DNA of 7,025 bases from an uncultured Caulobacteraceae bacterium (GTDB lineage Bacteria; Pseudomonadota; Alphaproteobacteria; Caulobacterales; Caulobacteraceae): positions 1-7,025 of the forward strand of contig CAISGS010000398.1 in NCBI GenBank assembly GCA_903884915.1. The letters run 5' to 3'. Positions 6,146-7,025 of the stretch are shown here, piece by piece (within the stretch, counting starts at the first letter, position 1; each line of letters starts with the position of its first letter). The translations under genes and the position numbers were made by a program. Below the pieces are notes generated by a model, which was not told the DNA's origin, ran no database searches, and worked only from the letters and a program-made list of their open reading frames with translations.

Positions 6146-6976
6146 ATGAGCACCCTGACCCTTGATCGTCTCGAGTCCCTCGAGGACTTCATCCTTCGCC
6201 TGAACGCCGAGGCGGCGCAGGTGATCTTGCCCCTGTTCCGCGCCGACCACGGGCTGGAGAATAAGGCCTCGCACGGGGCCTTCGATCCGGTGACCGCCGC
6301 CGACAAGGGCGCAGAGGCTGCGATCCGGCACCTGATTTCCAAGACCTTCCCAGATCACGGCGTGATCGGTGAGGAATATGGTGAAGATCGCCCCGACGCC
6401 GAATTTGTCTGGGTCCTCGATCCCGTCGATGGCACCCGGGCCTTTGTGGCGGGCCTGCCGGTTTGGACGACCCTCATTGGCTTGCGCTATCAAGGCGCGC
6501 CGGTCCTAGGCCTGATTGGCCAAGCCTATCTGGACGAGGCCTTTGTCGGGTCCAAGGCCTTGGGTTCGCGGCTCATTCGCGGGACCTCGTCCGTGCCGCT
6601 CAAGGTGCGCGCCTGCCCGCAACTGAGCGACGCCGTTATCGCGACCACCGATCCGGGTCTGTTTGACGCCCACGAGGCCGCGGCTTGGACCGATGTCCGC
6701 GCCAAGTCCCGGCTGGCCCGGTTTGGCTGCGATGCCTATGCCTATGCCATGGTCGCGCTGGGCAAGATGGACCTGATCCTCGAGACCGGCCTGAAGAGTT
6801 GGGATATCGAGGCAGCCATCCCGGTCATCGAAGGCGCTGGCGGTAGTGTATCAGATTGGCACGGTCGCCCGATCAGTGCGACGCCGGCTCTGGCTGGTGG
6901 TCAAATGGTGATTGGCGGAGATCAGGCCTGCCTCGAACAGGCGCTGGCCTGCCTGACCCAAGCCGCTAAGGGCTAG
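6146..6976 (+). CDS. hisN: Inositol-monophosphatase-superfamily phosphatase, HisN-type histidinol-phosphatase
   Basis: The likely reaction is Mg-dependent removal of phosphate from L-histidinol phosphate, the penultimate stage of histidine synthesis, in the cytoplasm. The 276-residue product is of usual family length. The metal-site motifs are complete: DPVTAADKGAEAAIR (47-61), GEEYG (75-79, Glu76/Glu77), WVLDPVDGTRAFVAGLP (89-105, Asp92, Asp95, Thr97) and WDIEAAIPVIEGAGG (219-233, Asp220). The RAFVAGLPVWTTLIGL stretch after DPVDGT is typical of the HisN subgroup rather than of SuhB or CysQ. Even so, a broader inositol- or sugar-phosphate phosphatase role cannot be excluded, because no other his gene is nearby. 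The ATG at 6146 gives a normal N-terminus but has no Shine-Dalgarno sequence. The stop overlaps the stop of a probable convergent gene. Confidence 0.88.
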   Translation: MSTLTLDRLESLEDFILRLNAEAAQVILPLFRADHGLENKASHGAFDPVTAADKGAEAAIRHLISKTFPDHGVIGEEYGEDRPDAEFVWVLDPVDGTRAFVAGLPVWTTLIGLRYQGAPVLGLIGQAYLDEAFVGSKALGSRLIRGTSSVPLKVRACPQLSDAVIATTDPGLFDAHEAAAWTDVRAKSRLARFGCDAYAYAMVALGKMDLILETGLKSWDIEAAIPVIEGAGGSVSDWHGRPISATPALAGGQMVIGGDQACLEQALACLTQAAKG

Positions 6977-7025
6977 GGCGCGACCTCGTCGGCAAGCGCA
7001 TCAAAGGCCTGCCAGAAGGGCGCGC
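6973..7025 (-). CDS. Probable C-terminal end of a convergent gene, cut off by window edge
   Basis: On the minus strand, a frame open from the right edge ends at TAG (6975-6973) and encodes 16 residues, APFWQAFDALADEVAP. The composition (amphipathic, Trp/Phe plus acidic residues) looks coding. The stop would overlap the hisN stop in the shared CTAG, the same tight convergent layout seen at 4645-4655. It is too short to assign a family. Confidence 0.45.
   Translation of the reverse strand, partial: APFWQAFDALADEVAP

Noticed and set aside
1..7025. Mobile element, CRISPR array, toxin-antitoxin, defence system or horizontally acquired island
   Set aside because: Apart from the DUF2093 gene and the short fragment at the right edge, every gene belongs to a well-known family, mostly with core functions; composition looks even, and no terminal repeats, integrase, transposase or spacer-repeat pattern is present.

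Overview
The window looks like a stretch of housekeeping chromosome from an alphaproteobacterium, most likely Caulobacterales or a close relative. The base composition is moderately GC-rich, coding is dense on both strands, and there is a DUF2093 gene directly behind xseA, an alphaproteobacterial-type XRE regulator ending its DNA-binding domain in YFYDGL, and a single-domain response regulator with a GPDRRRR tail. Several genes also lack a Shine-Dalgarno sequence. The genus is inferred; no rRNA or other marker is present.

Left part (1-2062, minus strand): purD, the glycinamide ribonucleotide synthetase of purine synthesis, is followed after an 86-nt gap by a phosphotransferase of the ACAD10/11-kinase-like group. 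That gene runs off the left edge. The gap holds a strong 10-bp hairpin.

Centre (2063-3930, plus strand): divergently from purD run xseA (exonuclease VII large subunit) and, 32 nt later, a 76-residue DUF2093 protein. xseA has a good -10 box placed so that transcription would start on its ATG. The XseA C-terminus is QGSLF, which resembles a sliding-clamp-binding peptide.

Middle right (3931-5591): a 198-nt non-coding stretch with GTTAC-type repeats and a set of competing hairpins precedes a CheY-like response regulator. That gene converges with an LpxL/HtrB-type lipid A acyltransferase on the minus strand. Both stop codons lie inside one 17-bp palindrome.

Right end (5592-7025): a 133-nt divergent region with nested inverted repeats separates the acyltransferase from a small XRE-family regulator, which is followed by an inositol-monophosphatase-superfamily protein of the histidinol-phosphatase (HisN) type. 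The last 53 nt probably hold the C-terminus of a convergent gene whose stop codon overlaps that of hisN.

The genes serve separate core functions: purine synthesis, DNA repair, signalling, outer-membrane lipid A and histidine synthesis. I see no phage, insertion sequence, CRISPR, tRNA/rRNA or defence system. The points worth a second look are the leader structure before the response regulator, the operator-like repeats before the XRE gene, and the XseA C-terminal peptide.
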